Source: Pedobacter roseus (GTDB lineage: Bacteria; Bacteroidota; Bacteroidia; Sphingobacteriales; Sphingobacteriaceae). From it: DNA of 64,000 nucleotides. Positions within the stretch are counted from its first letter, which is position 1. Each line of letters opens with the position of its first letter. Below the pieces are notes generated by a model that did no database searches, was not told the DNA's origin, and worked only from the letters and a program-made list of their open reading frames with translations. The position numbers and the translations under genes were made by a program. This document shows, piece by piece, positions 27,199 through 34,812 of this stretch. The DNA lies in NCBI RefSeq assembly GCF_014395225.1, contig NZ_CP060723.1, positions 1,116,001 through 1,180,000 on the forward strand, written 5' to 3'.

Positions 27199-27879
27199 AT
27201 GATACAATTAACCAACATCGAAAAATACTACGCAAACAAAGGCGTTAAAAATTATGTACTCCGCTTGGTAACCACAACCATTAAACAGGGGGAATTTGTT
27301 TCCATTATGGGACCATCGGGTGCCGGAAAATCGACCCTGCTCAATATTATTGGCATGCTCGAGGAGCCAACCTACGGTACTTACGATTTTCTGGGTGAAA
27401 ATGTAACCTCACTTAACGAACGCAAGCGGATTGAACTTTACCGGAACCATATTGGCTTTGTATTTCAGGCTTATCACTTAATTGATGAAATGACGGTTTA
27501 CGAAAATATCGAAGCCCCTTTATTGTATAAAAAAGTAGGTAGCTCAGAAAGGGCGAGCAGAATTGCCGATCTGTTAGACCGCTTTAATATTGTAGCCAAA
27601 AAAGATTTATTCCCAAATCAACTTTCTGGCGGACAACAACAATTGGTGGGCATTGCAAGGGCTTTAGCGGCTCAGCCTTCAATTATCCTTGCCGATGAAC
27701 CAACAGGAAACCTCCAGTCTGCACAGGCCGAAGAAATTATGGAGTTGTTTAAGAAATTGAATCAGGAAGATGGGATTACCATTATCCAGGTAACGCATTC
27801 CGAAAAAAATGCACAATATGGTAACCGGATTTTACATATTGCCGATGGTGTGGTTAAAGAGGATGTAACTGTTGCTTAA
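27199..27879 (+). CDS. ABC transporter ATPase, LolD/MacB type (second)
   Basis: A 226-aa ATPase with Walker [10 protein letters not shown] (38-46), Q-loop FVFQAYHL, signature LSGGQQQLVGIARAL, Walker B IILADEPTGNLQS and H-loop VTHS. The D-loop Asp, present at residue 173 of the first ATPase, is Gln173 here, and the Arg that normally follows the signature is Leu. Both changes suggest altered or asymmetric ATP hydrolysis, perhaps as partner of the first ATPase in a heterodimer. It closes the permease array, so the locus carries one ATPase at each end. Confidence 0.93.
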   Translation: MIQLTNIEKYYANKGVKNYVLRLVTTTIKQGEFVSIMGPSGAGKSTLLNIIGMLEEPTYGTYDFLGENVTSLNERKRIELYRNHIGFVFQAYHLIDEMTVYENIEAPLLYKKVGSSERASRIADLLDRFNIVAKKDLFPNQLSGGQQQLVGIARALAAQPSIILADEPTGNLQSAQAEEIMELFKKLNQEDGITIIQVTHSEKNAQYGNRILHIADGVVKEDVTVA

Positions 27880-27887
27880 AATCCAGG

Positions 27888-28108
27888 CACAGTTAAAATA
27901 TTGTTTATCCAAATAACTGGCAGATGAAAAGAATGTACCCAAATAAAATCTGTGTTTATCTGTGTGCATCTGTGGTTAAAAAAACAACATAGTAACCTTA
28001 TGCAAAGTTAAAACATTGTTTTTATTAGTAATCGGTAGATGAAAAGAATGTACCCGATATAAAATCTGTATTTATCCGTGTGCATCTGTGGCTAAAAAAA
28101 CAAGATAA
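27888..28108. repeat. Two imperfect tandem copies of a ~110-bp non-coding unit
   Basis: Units at about 27888-27996 and 28003-28110 share GATGAAAAGAATGTACCC, an AAAATCTGT-TTTAT-TGTG core and CATCTGTGG-TAAAAAAACA. This fills most of the 349-bp gap between the ATPase and the protease-like gene; no gene is seen. The TCTGTGTTTATCTGTG words recur at 31021-31470, 58050-58160 and 60350-60412. Confidence 0.8.
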
Positions 28109-28228
28109 CAATTGGCTTAAACCTAAATATATATTCGGGATGTGGAGTAAAACGCATCCCGAAATAAAATAAACTTTAGCCCTTAATACTGTTCATAATC
28201 ATTAAATTCGTTTTCTAAAACCATTTTA

Positions 28229-29392
28229 ATGAAACAGCTCTTACTTATCGCCTTTACTTTCCTTTTTGTAACAACCTTTGCCCAAAAAAAGCTTCCAATA
28301 ATAAAGGCAAATTCAAAAACTGCTAAAATTTATGAAGAAGATGGTCTTTTAAAAGGCTGGAATATCGATCCTAAAACAAAACCCGATGTTTATACCACAT
28401 CAAAACTGGTAAGAGTCAAAACAGTTAAATTTAGAACTGATATCGATTCCATTACCTTTAAAATAAAACCAGGAGAAAAAAAGGATTTTATCGTGCTTTT
28501 AAATGGCAAAGATTCTTGTTATACACAGATTGCAAGTCCGGAAATTAAGAACTTTAGTAAAATCAAACCCGAAATTCACGACAGTATCCCGTTGTTTATT
28601 AATAACGAAAGTACCATTTATGTAAAATCCATATTTAATAAAGTTGATTCATTGAATTTAAATTTCGATAGCGGAACAACAGAACTGGTGCTCACCAATG
28701 AAGTATTAAAGCATAAAATAAAGTCTGATCCTAAATTATACAATACCACTTACAACCTCAATATTGGTAATAGTGATTATAAAACAAAGTTGTATCCGGC
28801 CGAACTCACCGGCGTTGGTACTGACGGGAGATTTGGCTGGGATTTGTTCGATGGGAAAATAGTTGAGCTCAACTACGATAAAAATGTAATGATTGTGCAT
28901 TCCATTCTGCCAAAATATGTAAGCAGGGATAAAGACTTTAGCAAATTAAATATCAAATATTTATCGAGCCTTTTTTTGGTAGAAAGTACTATTGAACAGG
29001 GTGGTGTAAAAAACACAAATTGGTTCCTTTTCGATACCGGCTATCATCGTACAGCCATGCTGGATAATGATTTGCTTAAAACAGGTAATTTCCCTGCCGA
29101 TAAAATGGAAGTGATCAAAAAGGTAATGATGCATGGTGCTACCGGAAACGAAATACCTGTGGTTACTTCAAACCTGCAGATCCTTAAAATTGGTAAATAC
29201 GAACTAAAAGATATCCCGGTACAACTATTAACGGGCAACAAACCATTAAGGGGAGCAAATATCCACATTTTGGGTAACGAAGTTTTAAAACGCTTTAATA
29301 CCTTTTTCGATTTCCAGAATAATGTAATCTACCTTAAACCTAATCATTTTTATAATGACGGTTACGTGGAGCAGAAAAAAAGCGGGGCGTAA
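28229..29392 (+). CDS. Secreted retropepsin/pepsin-like aspartyl protease homologue
   Basis: A 387-aa protein with a signal peptide (MKQLLLIAFTFLFVTTFAQ). Two DT/SG-type motifs occur: FDSGTTELVL with Asp147 and FDTGYHRTAML with Asp269, each followed by a hydrophobic strand, and GTDGRFGWDLF and LGNEVLKRFNTFFD match the flap-distal parts of the clan AA fold. Two motifs in one chain suggest a two-lobed single-chain enzyme. It probably acts in the periplasm or outside the cell. Substrate unknown. The first motif has Ser in place of Thr, which occurs in active members. Confidence 0.75.
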   Translation: MKQLLLIAFTFLFVTTFAQKKLPIIKANSKTAKIYEEDGLLKGWNIDPKTKPDVYTTSKLVRVKTVKFRTDIDSITFKIKPGEKKDFIVLLNGKDSCYTQIASPEIKNFSKIKPEIHDSIPLFINNESTIYVKSIFNKVDSLNLNFDSGTTELVLTNEVLKHKIKSDPKLYNTTYNLNIGNSDYKTKLYPAELTGVGTDGRFGWDLFDGKIVELNYDKNVMIVHSILPKYVSRDKDFSKLNIKYLSSLFLVESTIEQGGVKNTNWFLFDTGYHRTAMLDNDLLKTGNFPADKMEVIKKVMMHGATGNEIPVVTSNLQILKIGKYELKDIPVQLLTGNKPLRGANIHILGNEVLKRFNTFFDFQNNVIYLKPNHFYNDGYVEQKKSGA

Positions 29393-29443
29393 ATCTGGTT
29401 CTGTTTAATCGCGTTTTACAATAAATTAAATAAACTTGCGTTG

Positions 29444-29465
29444 TCCCCAACTGATTGGGGATTTT
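29444..29465 (+). terminator. Hairpin terminator after the aspartyl protease gene
   Basis: Perfect 7-bp stem TCCCCAA / TTGGGGA with CTGA loop (29444-29461), followed by TTTT. Confidence 0.75.
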
Positions 29466-29495
29466 AATGTCTGATTAACATATATTAAGATTCCT

Positions 29496-29503
29496 TACCT
29501 TTG
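29496..29503 (+). promoter_or_regulatory. TAnnTTTG -7 box abutting the start codon
   Basis: TACCTTTG ends exactly 4 nt before the ATG at 29508, so the transcript is probably leaderless. No clear TTTG -33 element is seen. Confidence 0.5.
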
Positions 29504-29507
29504 TTTA

Positions 29508-30305
29508 ATGCAAAAAACGTTTACCGATCAAATGGGGAGAGAAATGACCATCAATTTCCCTCCAAAACGGATTATTTCTATTGTGCCATCACAAACAGAG
29601 CTGTTATTCGATTTAGGTCTTGATCAGGAAATTATCGGATTGACCAAATTTTGCATCCATCCGATAGAAAAATTTGCAACGCGCACTAAAGTAGGAGGGA
29701 CTAAGAAACTGAATATTGATCTCATCAAAGATTTAAAACCCGATCTGATTATTGGTAATAAAGAAGAGAATACCCAGCGTGATATAGAAGAACTTGCCGA
29801 ATATTTTCCCGTTTGGATGAGCGATATTTTTACACTCGATGATGCGATGAAAACCATTGCGGAAATAGGCGCACTGGTAGACCGTGAGCCAGAGGCCGGT
29901 TACCTTAATCATCTTATTTCGGCTGGATTTAACGACCTTAAAACATTAGCATTACAACACCACGTTGATAAAAAAGTAGCTTACCTTATCTGGCGCAAAC
30001 CTTATATGGCCGCCGGGAAAAATACTTTTATCGATGATATACTGCTCATCAATGGTATGACGAATGTGATAAAAAGCGAACGTTATCCTGTTGTGACATT
30101 AGAACAATTGAAAACCACCAACTCTGAACTGATTTTACTTTCATCAGAACCTTATCCTTTTGGCGAAAAACACATCGAAGAGATTCAGGCAGCCATTCCG
30201 GATGTTAAGATCATACTCGTTGATGGCGAAATGTTCAGTTGGTATGGCAGCAGGTTGGTTAAAGCTGTTCAATATTTTTTCGAATTCCAAAAACAACTTT
30301 ATTAA
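29508..30305 (+). CDS. BtuF/FhuD-like helical-backbone binding protein, no signal peptide
   Basis: A 265-aa protein of the class III periplasmic binding fold (cobalamin, haem and siderophore receptors). The N-terminus FTDQMGREMTINFPPKRIIS and SIVPSQTELLFDLGL, with DLKPDLIIGNKEEN, IWRKPYMAAG and IDDILLINGMTNV, are typical of the cobalamin-binding BtuF branch. No signal peptide or lipobox precedes this domain, and no permease or ATPase lies beside it. Either export is by other means or the protein works in the cytoplasm. The N-terminus matches the usual family start, so a missed upstream start is unlikely. Confidence 0.82.
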   Translation: MQKTFTDQMGREMTINFPPKRIISIVPSQTELLFDLGLDQEIIGLTKFCIHPIEKFATRTKVGGTKKLNIDLIKDLKPDLIIGNKEENTQRDIEELAEYFPVWMSDIFTLDDAMKTIAEIGALVDREPEAGYLNHLISAGFNDLKTLALQHHVDKKVAYLIWRKPYMAAGKNTFIDDILLINGMTNVIKSERYPVVTLEQLKTTNSELILLSSEPYPFGEKHIEEIQAAIPDVKIILVDGEMFSWYGSRLVKAVQYFFEFQKQLY

Positions 30306-30316
30306 CGATGCCGTTT

Positions 30317-30324
30317 TAATTTTG
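30317..30324 (+). promoter_or_regulatory. Candidate TAnnTTTG -7 box for the small lipoprotein gene
   Basis: TAATTTTG lies 41 nt before the ATG at 30366. The -33 element is not clear. Confidence 0.4.
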
Positions 30325-30365
30325 TAAATTGTAGCATAAAATTAAATTACCCCGTTTACACTACC

Positions 30366-30668
30366 ATGAAAAGAATATTAATATTATCCCTGTTTGTTGC
30401 TATAATTTCTGGCTGTAGCCCCTTGAAAGATGCAAACCATACCACTTCTGTTACTGCAAGCGGAACTATTCAAAAACTTGGAATGACAACCTTTCAATAC
30501 GGTACACATTTATTAAAAACCGACAATAAAACCTACGCTTTAAAAAGTGGCTCTATAAACCTTGATACCTACTTAGATAGAAAAGTTAAGATTAAAGGAA
30601 GAAAAGTTAAAGGCTATCCAATAGATGGTGGTCCGGAGCTGGTTGATGTAACGCTGGTGGAGTTTTAG
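30366..30668 (+). CDS. Small lipoprotein, OB-like
   Basis: A 100-aa precursor with lipobox ISGC and lipidation at Cys17. The mature ~84 residues read as beta-rich and end with a KVKIKGRKVKGYPIDGGPEL segment typical of small OB-fold lipoproteins. Function not recognised. Likely anchored in the outer or inner membrane facing the periplasm. It is a single gene 60 bp after the BtuF-like gene. Confidence 0.7.
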   Translation: MKRILILSLFVAIISGCSPLKDANHTTSVTASGTIQKLGMTTFQYGTHLLKTDNKTYALKSGSINLDTYLDRKVKIKGRKVKGYPIDGGPELVDVTLVEF

Positions 30669-30786
30669 AGGTAAAATGGAGGATGTAAGATGGATGATGT
30701 AGAATTTTCTATTAATCCTAATAGTCTGTCTTTCACAGAACATTATTAATTAATCAATTTTTTGCTTTCACAAAGCATCTCAAAAA

Positions 30787-30816
30787 TTTGATTTTTCAAT
30801 TTAGTTTCTATCTTTG
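30787..30816 (+). promoter_or_regulatory. Promoter of tRNA-Leu copy 1
   Basis: TTTG (30787-30790), 18 bp, TATCTTTG (30809-30816): the Bacteroidota vegetative consensus. It lies 21 nt before the tRNA. Confidence 0.85.
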
Positions 30817-30837
30817 CAGTCCTTAAAACATCCTAAT

Positions 30838-30919
30838 GCGGAAGTGGCGTAATTGGTAGCCGCACCAGACTTAGGATCTGGCGCTTCACGGCGTGGGGGT
30901 TCGAGTCCCTTCTTCCGCA
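30838..30919 (+). tRNA. tRNA-Leu (anticodon TAG), copy 1
   Basis: 82 nt. Acceptor stem GCGGAAG / CTTCCGC with discriminator A, anticodon stem CCAGA / TCTGG enclosing loop CTTAGGA, anticodon TAG at 30872-30874, class II variable arm, T-loop TTCGAGT. CCA is not encoded. Identical to the copy at 31999-32080. Confidence 0.97.
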
Positions 30920-30931
30920 CTATAATAGAAA

Positions 30932-30963
30932 CCGTTCCGATTTAAAAATCAGAGCGGTTTTTT
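30932..30963 (+). terminator. Terminator of tRNA-Leu copy 1
   Basis: CCGTTCCGAT pairs with ATCAGAGCGG (one wobble, one mismatch), followed by six T. It is a slightly decayed version of the perfect terminator at 32095-32124. Confidence 0.8.
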
Positions 30964-31014
30964 ATTGGTATTAGTCTGTTAATCTTGCGATGAGCGTTGC
31001 CACTCAGTTATTTT

Positions 31015-31560
31015 TAACCACAGATGTACACAGATAAACACAGATAGTATATTTGTTATCCATACTTTTTATTTGCTGTCAGTTATTTTTACGCCTGCCT
31101 TTTATGCTGGATGCTAAATTATACTTCCTTTCCGAAAGATGAATGTCATTGCATTAAGGTTTTTAACCACAGATATATACATATAAACACAGATGGTATA
31201 TTTTTTATCTGCTGTCAGTTATGTTTTATAGCCTGCCTTTTATGCTGGATGCTAAATTATGCATCTTTCCCGTCCCAGATGAGATTGTCATTATATTAAT
31301 ATTTTAACTACAGATATATACAGATAACCACAGATGGTATATTTTTTATCTGTCGTCAGTTATGTTTATAGCCTGCCTTTTATGCTGGATGCTAAATTAT
31401 GCTTCCTTTCCGAAAGATGAATGTCATTACATTAAGGTTTTTAACCACAGATATATACAGATAACCACAGATGGTATATTTTTTATCTGTCGTCAGTTAT
31501 TTTTATGCCTGCCTTTTATGCTTGAGGCTAAATTGTGCTTTCTTCCCGTCCCAGAGGGAC
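31015..31560 (+). repeat. About four tandem copies of a ~140-bp unit
   Basis: Units start near 31015, 31161, 31305 and 31441. Each runs AACCACAGATATATACAGAT, GGTATATTTTTTATCTG, GTCAGTTAT, GCCTGCCTTTTATGCTGGAT, GCTAAATTATGC and then either CCGAAAGATGAATGTCAT or a CCCGTCCCAGA variant. Two short open frames (31111-31299 and 31362-31604) arise only because the repeat is read twice. No gene is supported. Confidence 0.88.
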
Positions 31561-31946
31561 GTCTCATGGGTAGCCAATTGAAAATTGGCGTTTTCGTTCC
31601 GTAGGAACGTTTGGTGTTTTAAACATTAACCTCTCTACCGGCACTGCCATCTAAACCCGATGGAAGCGGTCCCGATTTTTCATCGGGATAAAGCGTACAG
31701 CGGGAATGTATCATCCTAAGCGCTACTGAACCTGCTTTCCAAAAAAAAGGCTTATATTGATTTGAAACAAAACCGGTGTCTTTATTTCAGTAATAACCCT
31801 GCTTTAACTTATACGTCCCCATGGTTTGTATCTCCACAAACCATCAAAAAAAGTTCTTGTTAGCTCCATATTTAATTTTTTCTCCTTAAAAACTAATTAG
31901 TTAGCCCTTTTTGATTAAAATAATCGACAAAATATGTTGAATGCCT
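31561..31946. other. Gene-free spacer with small palindromes
   Basis: Contains the perfect palindrome CGTTCCGTAGGAACG (31595-31609) and CGTCCCAGAGGGACG just before it, both of a type dispersed in such genomes, plus a CCCGAT-TTTTC-ATCGGG hairpin near 31670-31690. Nothing gene-like is seen. Confidence 0.55.
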
Positions 31947-31976
31947 TTTGATTATTCAATCTTGTTTCTATCTTTG
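31947..31976 (+). promoter_or_regulatory. Promoter of tRNA-Leu copy 2
   Basis: TTTG (31947-31950), 18 bp, TATCTTTG (31969-31976). The sequence between the -7 box and the tRNA is nearly the same as for copy 1. Confidence 0.85.
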
Positions 31977-31998
31977 CAGTCCTTACAACATCCTAACT

Positions 31999-32080
31999 GC
32001 GGAAGTGGCGTAATTGGTAGCCGCACCAGACTTAGGATCTGGCGCTTCACGGCGTGGGGGTTCGAGTCCCTTCTTCCGCA
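31999..32080 (+). tRNA. tRNA-Leu (anticodon TAG), copy 2
   Basis: Identical in all 82 nt to the copy at 30838-30919; anticodon TAG, CCA not encoded. Confidence 0.97.
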
Positions 32081-32094
32081 CAACAAGATAAAGG

Positions 32095-32130
32095 CCGTTC
32101 CGATTTAAACATCGGAACGGTTTTGTTTTT
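32095..32130 (+). terminator. Terminator of tRNA-Leu copy 2
   Basis: Perfect 10-bp stem CCGTTCCGAT / ATCGGAACGG with 6-nt loop TTAAAC, followed by TTTTGTTTTT. Confidence 0.9.
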
Positions 32131-32248
32131 AAAAACATTGATTAATAAAAATTGATGTACTGTTTCGGTTGTGTCGATATATGGTTTTTCTCAAATCTCA
32201 TATCTCAATTCCCCGATCTAAAGCACATCTTAATATATCTCAGAAAAA

Positions 32249-33601
32249 ATGAATATTACACAGGAAAAAACCGGCAACTTAAATGCTGTTGTAAAAATCA
32301 AGATCGCACCTGCTGATTACACTGGAAAAGTAGAGAAAGCTATTAAAGATCAAGCTAAAAAAGCACAATTACCTGGTTTCCGTAAAGGAATGGTTCCTGC
32401 TGCCCACATTAAAAAAATGTATGGCAAAAGTATCCTGGTAGAAGAGGTTAACAATTTGTTAAACGATACCCTGTCAAACTACATTGCTGAGCAAAAGTTA
32501 GAAATTTTAGGTCAGCCACTTCCTAAAATGGACGATGAGCGCGAATTTAAATGGGATAACACTGATGATTTCGAATTTGATTACGAGTTAGGTTTAGCGC
32601 CTGCTTTTGATGTAAACGTATCATCAAAAGATAAATTTACCGAGTACGTGGTTAAAGCTGATAAAGAAACTTTAGAAAGCCGTATCAAAAATATCCGTCG
32701 TAGCTATGGTAAAATGACAAATCCTGAGGTTTCGGCTGATGATGATGTTTTATATGCCGAATTAACTCAGGTAGGTGCTGATGGAGCTGCTGTAGAAGGT
32801 GGTATTACCAGCACGGCAACTATCCGTTTGGATCAGGTAAAAGATAAAAAAATCCTTAAATCGTTAATCGGTTTAAAGAAAGATGATGAAGTTACCATCG
32901 ATATCCAGAAAGCCCTGGAAGATGCTGCGGTAATTTCAAAAGCTTTAAATATTTCGGAAGATGAAGCTGCTGAGTTAAAAGCAAATTTCAAACTTCACGT
33001 TAAAAACGTAAACCGTTTAGAAGAGTCAGACTTGAACCAGGAGTTTTTTGATAAATTATTTGGCGAAGGTGTAGTTACAGATGAAGCTGGTTTCAAAGCA
33101 AAAATTACTGAAGAAGTAGAAAGCATGTTTAAACAAGATGCTGAGCGTAAATTATCGAATGATATTTATGAAGCATTATTAGTTAAACATAACTTCGAAT
33201 TGCCAGATGAGTTTTTACGTCGTTGGTTAAAAGCAACCAACGAAAAATTAACCGACGAAGAATTGGCAGAAGGTTATGATGATTTCGCTAAAAACCTAAA
33301 ATGGACTTTAATCGAAAACAAAATCATTAAAGACAATAGCATCGAAATTAAATACGAGGATGTAGTTCAGGCGGCTAAAGCAAAATTAGACGCACAGTTC
33401 AGAATGTATAGCCCAAGTCCACTTCCTGAAGATCAATTGGCACAGTATGCTGTTCAGTTTTTACAGGATAAAGAAAATGCAAACCGTGTTTTCGAAGAGG
33501 TAAAAGCATTAAAAACTTTTGAGCAGATCAAATCTATTGTTACTTTAGAACAAAAAGATATTGATTACGATAAGTTTATGGCGCTAGTGGAGAAAAAATA
33601 A
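32249..33601 (+). CDS. tig: Trigger factor, ribosome-associated chaperone
   Basis: A 450-aa chaperone that meets nascent chains at the ribosome exit. The N-terminal ribosome-binding domain has the signature LPGFRKGMVP (about residues 41-50). The central prolyl-isomerase-like domain (about 150-245) is weakly conserved, as is usual in Bacteroidota, and a long helical C-terminal arm domain follows. The gene stands upstream of clpP and clpX in the classic quality-control order, but an extra S23-type gene lies between tig and clpP. Confidence 0.95.
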   Translation: MNITQEKTGNLNAVVKIKIAPADYTGKVEKAIKDQAKKAQLPGFRKGMVPAAHIKKMYGKSILVEEVNNLLNDTLSNYIAEQKLEILGQPLPKMDDEREFKWDNTDDFEFDYELGLAPAFDVNVSSKDKFTEYVVKADKETLESRIKNIRRSYGKMTNPEVSADDDVLYAELTQVGADGAAVEGGITSTATIRLDQVKDKKILKSLIGLKKDDEVTIDIQKALEDAAVISKALNISEDEAAELKANFKLHVKNVNRLEESDLNQEFFDKLFGEGVVTDEAGFKAKITEEVESMFKQDAERKLSNDIYEALLVKHNFELPDEFLRRWLKATNEKLTDEELAEGYDDFAKNLKWTLIENKIIKDNSIEIKYEDVVQAAKAKLDAQFRMYSPSPLPEDQLAQYAVQFLQDKENANRVFEEVKALKTFEQIKSIVTLEQKDIDYDKFMALVEKK

Positions 33602-33604
33602 CAG

Positions 33605-33648
33605 CGGTTGGCGTGTGGCGCTAAGCGTTTAGCATAGTGCCAAAGCCG
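33605..33648. repeat. Palindrome between tig and the S23-type gene
   Basis: CGGTTGGCGTGTGGCGCTAAGC opposed by TTAGCATAGTGCCAAAGCCG. Related to the permease-array palindromes. It starts 3 nt after the tig stop. Confidence 0.75.
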
Positions 33649-33683
33649 TTTTGGAAATGATTGAGCTATTGCTATATTTAGTT

Positions 33684-34043
33684 ATGGCACAATTTAAATT
33701 TCAATCGCTCGAAGTTTGGCAGTTATCAATCGCGTTAACTGATAAATTACTAGATATAGCTGACCGATTGTCAGTTGATAAAAAGTATAGATTTGCAGAG
33801 CAGCTCAATGGGGCTGCTCTTAGCATATCCAATAATATTGCCGAGGGATCAGGTTCAGTCTCCAATAAGGAATTCGCTCATTATCTGAATATTGCGCATC
33901 GATCCACCTTTGAGAATGCAAATATTTTAGTAGTTTTAGAACGTAGAAAATATATTTCTGACATAGAACTGAATGATTATCTGGAGGAATTAGATAAATT
34001 GGCACGGAAATTAACCAACTTCAGGAAATATTTATTAAAATAA
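33684..34043 (+). CDS. Four-helix-bundle protein, S23/IVP family
   Basis: A 119-aa helical protein of the family first seen as 23S rRNA intervening-sequence proteins. Family motifs are FKFQSLEVWQ at the N-terminus, RFAEQLNGAALSISNNIAEG in the middle and EFAHYLNIAHRSTFE after it. The start at 33684 is chosen because it gives the normal family N-terminus; an ATG at 33651 adds 11 residues from the spacer. The function of stand-alone members is not established. Its placement between tig and clpP, flanked by palindromes on both sides, suggests insertion as a cassette. Confidence 0.85.
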   Translation: MAQFKFQSLEVWQLSIALTDKLLDIADRLSVDKKYRFAEQLNGAALSISNNIAEGSGSVSNKEFAHYLNIAHRSTFENANILVVLERRKYISDIELNDYLEELDKLARKLTNFRKYLLK

Positions 34044-34104
34044 CCCGCGTATTTGGTTTAGGCTAATAAAAACGCTTATCGCAAAACGCCAAACTCTATA
34101 ACTC
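34044..34104. repeat. Degenerate palindrome between the S23-type gene and clpP
   Basis: GCGTATTTGGTTTAGGCTAA faces TTATCGCAAAACGCCAAACTC, a worn relative of the array palindromes. It fills the whole spacer. Confidence 0.55.
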
Positions 34105-34812
34105 ATGAACATAGATTCACAAGAATTCAGAAAATTTGCCGTTAAACATCAGGGGATTGGCGGTTTACACGTAGATAAATTTATTGCTCAGGCTAATTTA
34201 GACCCTAAGAGCATGACGCCATATATTATTGAAGAACGCCAGTTGAACGTAGCACAAATGGATGTTTTTTCAAGATTAATGATGGACCGTATTATCTTTT
34301 TAGGTGATGCCATTTACGATCAGAATGCTAACATCATCCAGGCGCAGTTGTTGTTTTTACAATCAGCAGATGCAGATAGAGACATTCAGATCTATATTAA
34401 CTCGCCAGGTGGTTCGGTTTACGCTGGTTTAGGTATTTACGATACCATGCAGTATATCCAGCCTGATGTAGCTACAATTTGTACCGGAATGGCAGCATCA
34501 ATGGGTGCCGTATTGTTAGTGGCAGGTGCAAAAGGAAAACGTGCTGCATTGCCTCACTCAAGAGTGATGATCCACCAGCCATCAGGAGGTGCACAAGGTG
34601 TGGCATCTGATATGGAGATCAACTTAAGAGAAATGTTGAAATTGAAAAAAGAATTATACGATATTATTTCAGAACACTCTGGTCAAACTTATGATTGGGT
34701 AGAGAAAGCTTCAGATCGCGATTACTGGATGACTGCCGATGAGGCAAAAGGGTTTGGTATGGTTGATGAAGTATTATCGAGAAACGCAAAGAAAGATGGC
34801 GAAACAAAATAA
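34105..34812 (+). CDS. clpP: ATP-dependent Clp protease proteolytic subunit
   Basis: A 235-aa serine protease forming the Clp barrel. Catalytic Ser132 in GMAASMGAVLL and His157 in SRVMIHQPSGG; oxyanion segment NSPGGSVYAGLGIYD. The ~20 residues before the conserved core are an N-terminal extension common in Bacteroidota. The clpX start overlaps the clpP end by 17 bp, so the two subunits are made together. Confidence 0.96.
   Translation: MNIDSQEFRKFAVKHQGIGGLHVDKFIAQANLDPKSMTPYIIEERQLNVAQMDVFSRLMMDRIIFLGDAIYDQNANIIQAQLLFLQSADADRDIQIYINSPGGSVYAGLGIYDTMQYIQPDVATICTGMAASMGAVLLVAGAKGKRAALPHSRVMIHQPSGGAQGVASDMEINLREMLKLKKELYDIISEHSGQTYDWVEKASDRDYWMTADEAKGFGMVDEVLSRNAKKDGETK

Noticed and set aside
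29393..29507. Cobalamin riboswitch ahead of the BtuF-like gene
   Set aside because: The spacer is only ~115 bp, contains a terminator and a promoter touching the ATG, and has none of the conserved B12-box sequence.
31015..31560. CRISPR-like array
   Set aside because: The units are ~140 bp, contiguous and without unique spacers, and no cas genes are present.
31111..31604. Two open frames (31111-31299 and 31362-31604) with similar products
   Set aside because: They exist only because the same ~140-bp tandem repeat is read twice; the products are Cys/Phe-rich and lack any domain.
30838..32080. Possible integrated element between the two tRNA-Leu genes
   Set aside because: Only non-coding repeats lie between them: no integrase, transposase or cargo gene, and each tRNA has its own promoter and terminator, which fits a duplication.
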